A stretch of 37,283 nucleotides of DNA from CAZEQJ01 sp964514385 (GTDB lineage Bacteria; Bacteroidota; Bacteroidia; Cytophagales; Cyclobacteriaceae). Shown in pieces: positions 23,089 through 32,198 of the stretch. Each line of letters opens with the position of its first letter. Position 1 is the first letter of the stretch. The notes under the pieces were generated by a model, which was not told the origin of the DNA, did no database searches, and saw only the letters and a list, made by a program, of their open reading frames with translations. Position numbers and translations under genes: made by a program. Location: assembly GCA_964514385.1 (NCBI GenBank), contig CAZEQJ010000030.1, positions 1 to 37,283 of the forward strand. Direction: 5' to 3'.

Positions 23089-25200
23089 ATGATAAAAAAT
23101 ACCCTGACAGGGCTGTTGATATTATTCTCATTTACCCTTAATGCTCAAATTCTGACTCCGGCATCCTGGAAGGTTGTACCCTCAACTACCAGTCCAACGG
23201 TTGGCGACACCTTTCAGATTGCTTTTAATGCTACCATCGATCCGGAGTGGTATGTGTATTCAAATGATTTTGATCCTGATCTTGGTCCCATGCTCACTGA
23301 AATAATCTTCAATGAGCAGGAAGGCCTGCTGCTGATCGGGGAGCCGGTAGCCGTAAATCCTCAAAAAAAATACGATGAAATCTGGGGAGGTGAAGTCACT
23401 TACTTCAAGAAGAAAGGAGTTTTCGTACAGCAACTGGTACTGACACAAGCGATAACTGAGCTTTCAGGAGAGTATGCATATCAGGTCTGCAGCGATGTTA
23501 CCGGACAGTGCATACCCAGCGGTGATGAATTTTCTGTCAGCCTGACCCCAGTTGCCAGGACTTCCGCACAGACTTCAAGCAATACCCCCAAGCCAAAAGC
23601 AGAAAACAGAAGGGAACAGGATGCTTCAGCTGCGGATAGTGAGCCCGTAATTGAAGATACTACAGCCACACAGTCTGTAGATTCAGTCTCTGCAGGATCG
23701 GATACCAATCCGGCACAGCCTAAAAAATATGCTCTTTCAACAGATGAGGAAAAGGAGCGATCCTTATTTGGCTTTTTTATTGTGGCTTTTCTGGCCGGTC
23801 TGGCCGCATTACTGACACCATGTGTATTTCCGATGATACCCCTGACGGTTACATTTTTTACCAATGATGGCGGCAGCCGAACCAAGGCGATTTCAAAAGC
23901 AATAGTATATGGCCTGAGTATCATAGGCGTATACACACTTTCAGGCACACTGGTAGCGGTATTGATCGGACCTGAATTTGCCAACTGGCTGGCTACACAT
24001 TGGGTACCCAATATTCTGTTTTTTCTAATATTCTTGTTTTTTGCCCTTTCATTTCTCGGTCTTTTTGAAATCAACCTGCCATCATGGCTTGTAAACAGCA
24101 CCGACAGGCAGGCGGACAAGGGAGGTTATTACGGTGTGGTGTTTATGGCAATCACGTTGGTATTGGTATCTTTTAGTTGCACCGGCCCGCTTGTCGGAAG
24201 TATTCTGGTAGAGTCTGCCCGTGGAGAGTTTTTAAAACCAGTCATCGGGATGCTGGGGTTTTCAATAGCCTTTGCTGTACCCTTTACCTTATTTGCTATA
24301 TTTCCCGAAACATTAAAGTCACTGCCTAAATCTGGTGGATGGCTCAACTCCGTCAAAGTTGTACTGGGTTTCCTTGAGCTGGCGCTGGCATTGAAGTTTT
24401 TGAGCATTGCCGATCAGGTATACCACTGGCGCCTGCTGGACAGGGAAATATTTCTGACAATATGGATCGTGATTTTTACTTTACTAGGCTTGTATCTGCT
24501 GGGTAAAATCCAGATGCCCGGCGATAGTAAAGTCGAAAAACTACCCGTTATGCGACTGATGTTTGCGATAGTTGCCTTTAGTTTTAGCCTCTACCTGATA
24601 CCAGGGCTCTTTGGCAGCCCGCTGAAAGGCCTTTCCGGGTACCTGCCACCTATTACAACACAGGATTTTATACTGACCGGAAATGCAGCTGCCATGCCAA
24701 ATGAAAACCAGGCGGTATGTGACGTTGATCCCCGATTCAATGAGCTTTTCGAAATTCCCTACGGTATCAAGGGGTATTTTGATTATGATGAAGCACTGGC
24801 TTGCGCCCGGGAGTTGAACAAGCCATTATTTATTGATTTTACAGGGCACGGTTGTGTCAACTGCCGTGAAATGGAGGCACGGGTATGGTCTGATCCTGAG
24901 GTGCTCAGAAGGCTCAAGGAAGATTATGTTGTGGTCGCCCTGTATGTGGACGATAAAACAGTACTGCCTGAAGAAGAATGGTATACATCAGCATATGACA
25001 ACAAGGTGAAAAAATCCATAGGGAAGCAAAATGCCGACTTTCAGATTCGGATATACGAAAATAATGCCCAGCCTTTCTACGTGTTGCTGGATAATAATGA
25101 AGAATTATTGCAAAACCCTAAAGCATATGATCTGAATGTTGGTAACTTTGTAGAGTTTTTAGATAATGGATTAAAAGAATTTCAGCAGAGCAACAGATGA
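23089..25200 (+). CDS. dsbD: Thiol:disulfide interchange protein DsbD
   Basis: A 703-residue DsbD with signal peptide 1-19, a periplasmic N-terminal domain with paired cysteines (YQVCSDVTGQCIPSG near 133-140), about eight membrane helices with the redox cysteines LLTPCVFPMIPLT (near 243) and SFSCTGPLVG (near 363), and a C-terminal thioredoxin-like domain with GCVNC (near 587). It moves electrons from cytoplasmic thioredoxin to the periplasm and would be expected to reduce periplasmic MsrB and other thiol proteins. The ATG at 23089 is selected; a TTG seven codons upstream is also open. Its TGA overlaps the alkaline phosphatase ATG. Confidence 0.95.
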   Translation: MIKNTLTGLLILFSFTLNAQILTPASWKVVPSTTSPTVGDTFQIAFNATIDPEWYVYSNDFDPDLGPMLTEIIFNEQEGLLLIGEPVAVNPQKKYDEIWGGEVTYFKKKGVFVQQLVLTQAITELSGEYAYQVCSDVTGQCIPSGDEFSVSLTPVARTSAQTSSNTPKPKAENRREQDASAADSEPVIEDTTATQSVDSVSAGSDTNPAQPKKYALSTDEEKERSLFGFFIVAFLAGLAALLTPCVFPMIPLTVTFFTNDGGSRTKAISKAIVYGLSIIGVYTLSGTLVAVLIGPEFANWLATHWVPNILFFLIFLFFALSFLGLFEINLPSWLVNSTDRQADKGGYYGVVFMAITLVLVSFSCTGPLVGSILVESARGEFLKPVIGMLGFSIAFAVPFTLFAIFPETLKSLPKSGGWLNSVKVVLGFLELALALKFLSIADQVYHWRLLDREIFLTIWIVIFTLLGLYLLGKIQMPGDSKVEKLPVMRLMFAIVAFSFSLYLIPGLFGSPLKGLSGYLPPITTQDFILTGNAAAMPNENQAVCDVDPRFNELFEIPYGIKGYFDYDEALACARELNKPLFIDFTGHGCVNCREMEARVWSDPEVLRRLKEDYVVVALYVDDKTVLPEEEWYTSAYDNKVKKSIGKQNADFQIRIYENNAQPFYVLLDNNEELLQNPKAYDLNVGNFVEFLDNGLKEFQQSNR

Positions 25201-26267
25201 GAACACTCATTTTTATCGTAAGTTTGATTGTAGCGGTATCCTGTAATGCACCAGTCGAAACTGCCGGCACCTCAGATATTAAGCAGCCAAAAAACGTAAT
25301 ACTGATGGTGGGAGATGGTATGGGCATTACCCAGATTACAGCCGGCATGTATGCTAACGGCAACAGGCTTCACCTTGAACGATGCACCCACACCGGTCTG
25401 ATCAAAACCAACTCTTCCGATGCTCTTATTACAGATTCTGCTGCCGGTGCTACCGCCTTTTCCATCGGTAAAAAAACATACAATGGCGCCATTGGCGTAG
25501 ATCAGGATACCGTGAGCCATAAAACCATACTTGAAGAGATGCATGAAAACGGTTATCGTACCGGGTTGGTATCCACATCTTCTATTACCCATGCCACACC
25601 GGCAAGTTTTTATGCCCATGTGCCGGGCCGTTCTCAGGCCTTTGATATCGCAAAATTTATGGAAGAGAAGACGGTTAATTATTTCATAGGAGGGGGCTCC
25701 CAGTTTTTCTTTGACCGTAATGATGATTATCCATTGGCAGAAAACCTGCTTTCAGCCGGGATGAAAATAGATACCGTATTTGACAATTTCCTGAATACAA
25801 ATGGAGAATATGCGGGTCACCTTGGTGCTCCCGACGGCATGCCCAGAGTGATTGACGGCCGTGGTGATTTTCTTCCGGAAGCTACAAATGCCATTATCAA
25901 AAAACTAGATAATGAAGCAGGCTTTTTCCTGATGATTGAAGGTTCGCAAATCGATTGGGGAGGTCATGCCAATGATGCGGAATATATTATCAGCGAAATG
26001 ATTGATTTCGACGACGCTGTCGGCAGAGTGCTTGACTATGCTGAAAAGGATGGCGAAACGCTTGTGGTGATTACAGCTGACCACGAGACGGGTGGATTTT
26101 CTATAGTTGGGGGTACAATGGATTCACTGCAGACATCCTTTACTACCGGATATCATACGCCGATCATGATTAATGTATTTGCTTATGGGCCTGGGGCAGA
26201 GGAGTTTTCAGGTATTTATGAAAATACCATGATATATCATAAGATTCGCAAACTGACAGGCCTCTAA
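25197..26267 (+). CDS. Alkaline phosphatase lipoprotein
   Basis: A 356-residue PhoA-fold phosphatase with lipobox VAVSC (Cys16). Metal and catalytic motifs are MVGDGMG (Asp40), ITDSAAGATAF with nucleophile Ser81, STSSITHATPASFYAHVPGR, QIDWGGH and TADHETGG. It hydrolyses phosphate monoesters outside the cytoplasm and may supply phosphate. The mature protein has only one further Cys, so it lacks the disulfides of E. coli PhoA. It overlaps dsbD by ATGA, which suggests joint expression. Substrate range is unknown. Confidence 0.93.
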   Translation: MRTLIFIVSLIVAVSCNAPVETAGTSDIKQPKNVILMVGDGMGITQITAGMYANGNRLHLERCTHTGLIKTNSSDALITDSAAGATAFSIGKKTYNGAIGVDQDTVSHKTILEEMHENGYRTGLVSTSSITHATPASFYAHVPGRSQAFDIAKFMEEKTVNYFIGGGSQFFFDRNDDYPLAENLLSAGMKIDTVFDNFLNTNGEYAGHLGAPDGMPRVIDGRGDFLPEATNAIIKKLDNEAGFFLMIEGSQIDWGGHANDAEYIISEMIDFDDAVGRVLDYAEKDGETLVVITADHETGGFSIVGGTMDSLQTSFTTGYHTPIMINVFAYGPGAEEFSGIYENTMIYHKIRKLTGL

Positions 26268-26286
26268 GGCCGACATTTTTTATTTA

Positions 26287-26997
26287 ATGGAAACTACAAT
26301 CAACCTGTTTGGCATTACAGTTGGGGAACCAATGAATATGGTCACCGATCTATTGGTGACATTTGTGGCTTTTCGGGCTTATATTATGTTATCAAGACTG
26401 GATAATGAATCAACAGCATTGTTTTATGCCCGGTATTTTTTCCTCTTTATAGCACTTGCTACCGGCGTGAGTGGCATAGCCGGCCATGCATTCAACTATT
26501 CTTTGTCATTATACTGGCGGCTACCGGGCTGGATATTTAGCCTGGTAGGCATATTTTGTATCGAACGCTCTGCCATACATATGTTACGTGAATATGTTTC
26601 GACCCGAAAGCACCGATGGTTGCTCAACGTTAATACCCTGCTGCTCATCTTTTTCCTTGCCCTGGTGATCCTTACATCAACCGGCATTGTAGAGACTTCA
26701 GTGTATCCATTTTATTTTGTCGGACTACAATCTGTAATCGGTCTTGTGGCTATCGTGATGCCGATCCACATCTTTATTTTTGCTCGAAATGGTGGACAGC
26801 AAGCCAATAAAATGATTGCTATAGGAGGTGCATTTATCGTTTTGGCAGCCATCATTTATGGCCTAAAGATTTCATTAAGTGTTTGGTTCAACCACAACGA
26901 TCTTGGTCACCTTGTCATGATTGTTTGTATTCAGTTTATATTCGCAGGGGTCAGGAAGGCATTTTTGGAGAAAAATAGTGTTGTAGTACTGAATTAG
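26287..26997 (+). CDS. 7-TM membrane protein with His/Asp motifs, unknown function
   Basis: A 236-residue protein with about seven hydrophobic helices. Motif-like positions are SGIAGHAFNY (helix 2) and WFNHNDLGHLVM (last helix); these His and Asp residues in the membrane recall the CREST superfamily of ceramidase and PAQR-like hydrolases, which bind metal through Ser/His/Asp/His. It may be the family known as DUF6962, but I am not certain. It lies between phosphatase and sdaA on the same strand with short gaps (19 and 10 bases), so cotranscription is likely. Function unassigned. Confidence 0.7.
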   Translation: METTINLFGITVGEPMNMVTDLLVTFVAFRAYIMLSRLDNESTALFYARYFFLFIALATGVSGIAGHAFNYSLSLYWRLPGWIFSLVGIFCIERSAIHMLREYVSTRKHRWLLNVNTLLLIFFLALVILTSTGIVETSVYPFYFVGLQSVIGLVAIVMPIHIFIFARNGGQQANKMIAIGGAFIVLAAIIYGLKISLSVWFNHNDLGHLVMIVCIQFIFAGVRKAFLEKNSVVVLN

Positions 26998-27007
26998 AAT
27001 CTTCAAT

Positions 27008-28399
27008 ATGGAAGCAATCAGCGTTCTCGACATGTTTAAGGTAGGCGTAGGGCCATCAAGCTCACATACCCTGGGACCGTGGAGAGCAGCCAGGAGATTT
27101 ATCCGGAGCATTGATTGTGATATTGACCAGATAAAGGTAGAACTATATGGCTCATTGGCCTTAACCGGAAAAGGACACGGCACAATTACGGCCATCATTA
27201 TGGGATTAATGGATCATGACCCTGAGACGGTAGACCTTCAGCTGGTAAAGGAAGCAGAGCAGCAATCCATATCACTTCAGTCAGGTGGAAGGGAGATATT
27301 ATTACATCCTGAAAAGGATATAAAGCTTTTCAGAGGAAAAAAACTGCCATTTCATACCAATGGCATGGTTTTCAGGGGTTATCTGCGTGATACAGAAGTC
27401 ATCAGCCAGACCTACTATTCCATCGGAGGTGGTTTTATAGTGAAAGAAGGAGAAACCGCAGAGCTGAGAGAAATGCCTGATGCCTATTGTCATACTGCGG
27501 AAAACCTGCTTCAAACCTGCGAAAATCTCGGCCTATCAATCTCATCACTGGTATACCAAAATGAGTTAGCATGGCATGATGAAGAATATCTGGAGGCAAG
27601 GCTTCGGCTGATCTGGGATACCATGGTCATATCCGTTTTTAATGGAATCCATACCGGGGGTGTACTGCCTGGCGGGCTTTCAGTGAAGCGAAGGGCGTCC
27701 GAAATGTTCCACAAACTGATGGGCACTATCAGTTATAATACCCCTGAAGAAATGCTTATGGCGCTGGCAAAGGAAAAGCCCAACTTTGAGAAAATGTTGA
27801 AGTGGATAGGGTGCTTTGCCCTCGCTGTTAATGAAGAAAATGCGTCGTTCGGCAGAATTGTTACAGCACCCACAAACGGTGCGTCAGGTGTGATTCCTGC
27901 AGTGCTGATGTATTATAACTGTTTTTATCTGAAGGGCTTCGACTGGGAAAAGACCAAAAAATTCTTGCTCACCGCCAGTGAAATTGGGTCGTTGTTCAAA
28001 AGACATGCTACAATTAGCGCAGCCATGGGAGGCTGTCAGGCCGAAATCGGTGTTTCCTCTGCTATGTCAGCAGCAGCTCTTGCAGAAGGAATGGGAGGTA
28101 GCATCGGTCAGGTATTAATGGCAGCGGAAATAGCGATGGAACATCACCTTGGATTGACCTGTGACCCTATCGCCGGCCTTGTGCAGGTGCCTTGTATTGA
28201 AAGAAACTCCATGGGAGCCATCAAAGCTATTACGGCTGCTCAGATTGCATTGGATAGTGACCCAAAAGATGCTAAAGTCAGTCTGGATGGTGTGATACAG
28301 ACGATGTGGGATACAGCAAAAGACATGAAATCAAAATACAAGGAAACCTCAAAAGGAGGGCTGGCTGTGAATGTATCCGTGAAGGTTCCGGAATGCTAG
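27008..28399 (+). CDS. sdaA: L-serine ammonia-lyase (iron-sulfur type)
   Basis: A 463-residue single-chain L-serine dehydratase that converts serine to pyruvate and ammonia. The beta part begins with ISVLDMFKVGVGPSSSHTLG; the alpha part has APTNGASGVIPAVL. Three cysteines for the [4Fe-4S] cluster are visible: Cys343 (MGGCQAEIG), Cys385 (LTCDPIAG) and Cys396 (VPCIERN). Length and domain order match the fused type. The ATG at 27008 follows the 7-TM gene by 10 bases. It feeds carbon from serine into pyruvate and acetyl-CoA, consistent with the acetate pathway at 6088-9362. Confidence 0.96.
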   Translation: MEAISVLDMFKVGVGPSSSHTLGPWRAARRFIRSIDCDIDQIKVELYGSLALTGKGHGTITAIIMGLMDHDPETVDLQLVKEAEQQSISLQSGGREILLHPEKDIKLFRGKKLPFHTNGMVFRGYLRDTEVISQTYYSIGGGFIVKEGETAELREMPDAYCHTAENLLQTCENLGLSISSLVYQNELAWHDEEYLEARLRLIWDTMVISVFNGIHTGGVLPGGLSVKRRASEMFHKLMGTISYNTPEEMLMALAKEKPNFEKMLKWIGCFALAVNEENASFGRIVTAPTNGASGVIPAVLMYYNCFYLKGFDWEKTKKFLLTASEIGSLFKRHATISAAMGGCQAEIGVSSAMSAAALAEGMGGSIGQVLMAAEIAMEHHLGLTCDPIAGLVQVPCIERNSMGAIKAITAAQIALDSDPKDAKVSLDGVIQTMWDTAKDMKSKYKETSKGGLAVNVSVKVPEC

Positions 28400-28453
28400 C
28401 TTTTGTTAAACAACTGATTTTTTGCAATTTTAACAATCACAAGCCAACAAACT

Positions 28454-30199
28454 ATGTATCTCAAGACGACATCTATACTTCTGCTTTCCTGCATTTTTGC
28501 ATTTGCTCAGACCATCGACAGTAAACGATTCGAAATGGTCGATCTGGGCAAAAATATCAACACACCTTATGATGAATCAGCACCCATTATCACACCGGAC
28601 GGTAACACGCTTTACTTCTTTGTAGCCAATCACCCTGAAAACAACTTTGGTACTGACAACAGTCAGGATATCTGGTTTTCTACCAGGGGAGAGGATGGTA
28701 ACTGGACAAAGGCCCAACATATGGACAAGCCATTCAACATCCACCAGTTTAACCAGGTCATGAGCGTTTCCACCGATGGTAACACATTGCTGCTACGTGG
28801 AGGCAGCAGGAAAAATAAAAAAGGATTTTGTCTCGTCAGACGTGTAGGTAATGAATGGAGTGAACTCGAGGAGCTGGAGGTGGAAGGATATGAAGAAATG
28901 GAACGGGGTATGTTTAGCGGCGGATTTCTTTCGTATGACGGGCAAGTGCTCCTGCTGTATTTTACAGAACGCCCCAACGGACAATACAGCGATATCTACG
29001 TAAGTAAAAAGATTTCAGATAACAAGTTTGGGAAACCTGTGATGCTCAAAGAACCAATAAGTACCTACAGGGATGAGTTTGGCATGTACCTGCACCCGGA
29101 CAATCGCACCATGTATTTTGCAAGTAACCGTGACGGAGGCTATGGAAGTATGGATATTTATGTTACAGAGCGCCTGGACGATACATGGCTCAACTGGTCA
29201 GAGCCGGAAAATGCGGGGCCGCCTGTTTCCACTCCGGATTTCGATGCCTACTTCAGTATCGATGCCAATGGAAATGCATTTACAACACGCACTTATACCT
29301 CTGCTGATGGTGGCACATTGGATATACTCGGACTTTCTGAAAAAGATCCTGTTATTACCGTAGCGGGATATGTCATTCATCAGCAAACGCGAGAGGCGGT
29401 TCGGGCTTCACTGACATTAAACGACCCTTCTCTTGTACCTGCACTGGATGATCAGGGATATTATTCAGTCAAAGTGAAAAATCAGCAATCTTATGTGATT
29501 TCTGCATCCAGCCTTGGTTTTCTTTCAGCTTCTGTGAACATATCCACACAAGACATCTTCTCGGACACCACACTGTTGTATGATATCGAAATGATACCTG
29601 AACAGCGTTCAGTGGCTCTTACCGCCAGTATCATCAATAAGAAAACTGCCGGGCCAGTTAATGCAACCGCTACAGTGGACAACGAAAATATAAAAGCCAT
29701 AAACGGGGTATTTACCTACCAGTGGATAGGAGAGGAAGATTTGGCTATTTCTATACTCGAGCAGGGCTATGTCCGTTTTGATACCGTTATATCTGCTCAG
29801 GGTCAGGAAAATGATTTTTCTATGGTAATACCACTGATCCCCATTGAAATGGGTACCACCGTAAAGATCAACAATATATTTTTCGATTTTGACAGGACTA
29901 CATTGCAAAAGTCTTCATTTTCAGAATTGGACAGGCTCATCGAGTTTTTAAATGACAATCCGGGCATACAGGTAGAAATCGGTGGACATACCGACAGCCA
30001 GGGTAGCGAAAGTTATAACCAGCAACTTAGCCAGGGAAGGGCTGAAGCCGTTCGCACTTACCTCATCGATAATGGCATTGACAAGACCAGGATTTCAGCA
30101 AAGGGGTATGGGGAAAATCAACCCGTAACATCCAATGAAACTGAAGAAGGCAGAGCTGCGAACAGAAGAGTGGAGTTTAAGGTTATCGGCCTGGAATAG
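28454..30199 (+). CDS. Outer-membrane PD40/OmpA protein
   Basis: A 581-residue exported protein. The signal peptide ends near residue 19 (LLLSCIFAFAQ). Residues 20-290 contain WD40-like (PD40) motifs such as IITPDGNTLYFFV, SVSTDGNTLLLRG and YLHPDNRTMYFASN, a beta-propeller. Two CarboxypepD-regulatory-like beta domains follow (about 305-460). The C-terminal OmpA peptidoglycan-binding domain shows NNIFFDFDRTTLQ, GHTDSQGSESYNQQL and NRRVEF. It should anchor the envelope to the cell wall and may bind polymers or a secretion machine; this family is common in Bacteroidota gliding and secretion loci. No such locus is adjacent. Confidence 0.92.
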   Translation: MYLKTTSILLLSCIFAFAQTIDSKRFEMVDLGKNINTPYDESAPIITPDGNTLYFFVANHPENNFGTDNSQDIWFSTRGEDGNWTKAQHMDKPFNIHQFNQVMSVSTDGNTLLLRGGSRKNKKGFCLVRRVGNEWSELEELEVEGYEEMERGMFSGGFLSYDGQVLLLYFTERPNGQYSDIYVSKKISDNKFGKPVMLKEPISTYRDEFGMYLHPDNRTMYFASNRDGGYGSMDIYVTERLDDTWLNWSEPENAGPPVSTPDFDAYFSIDANGNAFTTRTYTSADGGTLDILGLSEKDPVITVAGYVIHQQTREAVRASLTLNDPSLVPALDDQGYYSVKVKNQQSYVISASSLGFLSASVNISTQDIFSDTTLLYDIEMIPEQRSVALTASIINKKTAGPVNATATVDNENIKAINGVFTYQWIGEEDLAISILEQGYVRFDTVISAQGQENDFSMVIPLIPIEMGTTVKINNIFFDFDRTTLQKSSFSELDRLIEFLNDNPGIQVEIGGHTDSQGSESYNQQLSQGRAEAVRTYLIDNGIDKTRISAKGYGENQPVTSNETEEGRAANRRVEFKVIGLE

Positions 30200-30202
30200 T
30201 GG

Positions 30203-30379
30203 TTATTTTCGGAACAGAATAATCAGCATCGGTATCAGCGGGAAAATGACAATGCCGAGGAAAAGCATATCGTAAAAATCGAACCCCCTCTTTTTTCCCC
30301 ACCAGGCTATTGCAACTGAAATAAGGATTGATAAAATAAACGTGAATATGGATATTTGCTTTCCGAAATTAAACTCAAA
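30203..30379 (-). other. Open frame for a tiny membrane protein without a normal start
   Basis: An open frame of 58 codons with stop TAA at 30203-30205. Its reading is convincing for protein: a hydrophobic helix (ISIFTFILSILISVAIA), WWGKKRGFDFYDM and a second helix (LFLGIVIFPLIPMLIILF) ending RK. The charged loop after the first helix follows the positive-inside pattern. However, an in-frame TAA lies just upstream and no ATG, GTG or TTG occurs before the DM of the second helix. It may use a rare start, be a decayed gene, or be chance. The metZ start lies four bases away on the other strand. Confidence 0.4.
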
Positions 30380-30382
30380 TTA

Positions 30383-31555
30383 ATGGCAAAAGACTGGCAT
30401 TTCGAAACACGGGCTATACGAACCCAAACCCAAAAAAGCAACCAGCGAGAGCACAGCACACCATTATATATGACTTCAAGCTTTGTTTTTGATGATGCAG
30501 AGCATGCCAGGGCTTTATTTGCCAATGAGGCAGAAGGCAATATTTATTCACGCTATTCAAACCCAAATAATACGGAGTTTATATCAAAGCTCGCCGATAT
30601 GGAGGGTACAGATACGGGATTTGCCACATCCTCCGGCATGGCTGCCATGTACCTGAGCATGATTTCATTCCTTCGGAGTGGTGATCATGTTATTGCATGC
30701 CGCTCTGTTTTCGGATCCACCCATCAGATCATCACCCAGCTCTTTCCCCGCTGGAATATTGAATATACCTATGTAGATATCAACGACCTTGCTGGATGGG
30801 AAAAGCATATCAGGAAAAATACACGGCTGCTTTTCCTGGAAACCCCTTCAAATCCGGGACTTGATATTGTGGACCTGGAGTGGGCCGGGAAGTTTTGTAA
30901 GGCACACCGACTTCTTTTTGTAGTGGACAATTGTTTTGCTACGCCATATCTGCAGCAACCTGCACGGTTTGGCGCGGATGTGATTACCCATTCAGCTACT
31001 AAATTCATTGACGGTCAGGGCAGAGTACTGGGGGGAGCAGTTCTGGGTAGCAGTGAGCTGATGGAAAAAGTAGAATTTATGGTTCGTCATACAGGCCCTG
31101 CATTGTCCCCTTTCAATGGTTGGCTGCTATCGAAAAGTCTTGAGACGCTGCATGTACGCATGGATCGCCATTGTGAAAATGCTTTGTCCCTTGCTCAACA
31201 CCTGGAAACGAAAAAGAACATCGCTAAGGTGAAATATCCCTTTTTACCATCACATCCACAGTATGAAACGGCGAAAAAGCAAATGAAAAAGGGTGGAGGT
31301 CTGGTTACTTTCGAACTCAGCGGAATGGCAGCAGGTAAGCGCTTTCTGGATGCCTTAAACATGATCTCCTTTACGGCTAACCTGGGAGATACCCGGACGA
31401 TTGCTACACATCCTGCCTCTACGACACACTCCAAACTATCTCAGGAAGAACGTGAAGCAGTAGGAATTTCGGATGGCCTGGTTCGCGTCTCGGTAGGATT
31501 GGAGCATATAGATGATATTATCGAAGATATAGAACAAGCACTTGAACAGATTTAA
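30383..31555 (+). CDS. metZ: O-succinylhomoserine sulfhydrylase
   Basis: A 390-residue PLP enzyme of the Cys/Met metabolism family. The PLP lysine is Lys207 in THSATKFIDGQGRVLGGA. Other markers are YSRYSNPN, ATSSGMAAMYL, ETPSNPGLDIVDL and the C-terminal RVSVGLEHIDDIIEDIEQ. MetZ makes homocysteine from O-succinylhomoserine and sulfide in methionine biosynthesis; O-acetylhomoserine use or a cystathionine enzyme are close alternatives. The start at 30383 gives MAKDWHFETRAIR; a frame nine codons longer is open. The stop lies inside the next gene's start region by 14 bases. Confidence 0.88.
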   Translation: MAKDWHFETRAIRTQTQKSNQREHSTPLYMTSSFVFDDAEHARALFANEAEGNIYSRYSNPNNTEFISKLADMEGTDTGFATSSGMAAMYLSMISFLRSGDHVIACRSVFGSTHQIITQLFPRWNIEYTYVDINDLAGWEKHIRKNTRLLFLETPSNPGLDIVDLEWAGKFCKAHRLLFVVDNCFATPYLQQPARFGADVITHSATKFIDGQGRVLGGAVLGSSELMEKVEFMVRHTGPALSPFNGWLLSKSLETLHVRMDRHCENALSLAQHLETKKNIAKVKYPFLPSHPQYETAKKQMKKGGGLVTFELSGMAAGKRFLDALNMISFTANLGDTRTIATHPASTTHSKLSQEEREAVGISDGLVRVSVGLEHIDDIIEDIEQALEQI

Positions 31556-32198
31556 ACATATCCAACCTTCGTTTTTATTGCTATTCGTATTGTTATTGCT
31601 GATGGCGGTTGTAGCATTGGCCGTACCACAGGGCCAAATAGTGCTGAAGTTAAATGGTTTTCATCATCCTGTTTTGGATTCATTTTTCCGGTATGCCACC
31701 TATTATGGTGATGGCTATATTTTGTTGGTATTGTTTATACTTTTCCTGCTGACCAGCTTTCGCAATGCTGTAATGCTGATGTTCATTTCGGCCATTCAAT
31801 TCATTCCCGTTCAACTCATGAAAAGATGGATTTTTTCGGAAAAGGCGCGGCCTGCATCCTTTTTTGATCAGGAAACATGGAACGCATTGCATAAAGTTGC
31901 CGGTGTCGATATTCACCATTGGCACAGCTTTCCCAGTGGACATACCACTACAGCCTTTGCCGCAACCGTATTAATGATGATGGTAATACGTAATGAATAT
32001 ATCCGCTCGATTCTTGTAGTTGCAGCATTTTTTGCCGGATTATCAAGGATTTATCTGCTACAACATTTTATGATTGATGTGGCCACGGGAGCAATTATCG
32101 GTTCTTTAGCAGCGGCTGCAGGATATTATATTTTTGAATCGCAGAAATGGCTTACGCATACTAAATTTCAGCACGGGGTAATAAATTATTTTATCTGA
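31542..32198 (+). CDS. PAP2-family membrane phosphatase
   Basis: A 218-residue integral membrane protein of the PAP2/acid phosphatase group with about six helices. The three catalytic motifs are KRWIFSEKARP (K...RP), PSGHTTTAF and SRIYLLQHFMIDV (SR...H..D). It would dephosphorylate a lipid phosphate such as undecaprenyl pyrophosphate or phosphatidate, with the active site facing outside. The start is TTG at 31542, 14 bases inside metZ, and no other start is available before residue 41. Its stop overlaps the SRAP gene by TGATG. Confidence 0.92.
   Translation: MNRFKHIQPSFLLLFVLLLLMAVVALAVPQGQIVLKLNGFHHPVLDSFFRYATYYGDGYILLVLFILFLLTSFRNAVMLMFISAIQFIPVQLMKRWIFSEKARPASFFDQETWNALHKVAGVDIHHWHSFPSGHTTTAFAATVLMMMVIRNEYIRSILVVAAFFAGLSRIYLLQHFMIDVATGAIIGSLAAAAGYYIFESQKWLTHTKFQHGVINYFI

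Noticed and set aside
26257..26284. Short GGCC...GGCC hairpin followed by T residues after the phosphatase gene
   Set aside because: The stem is only four base pairs, and the next gene continues on the same strand; too weak to call a terminator.
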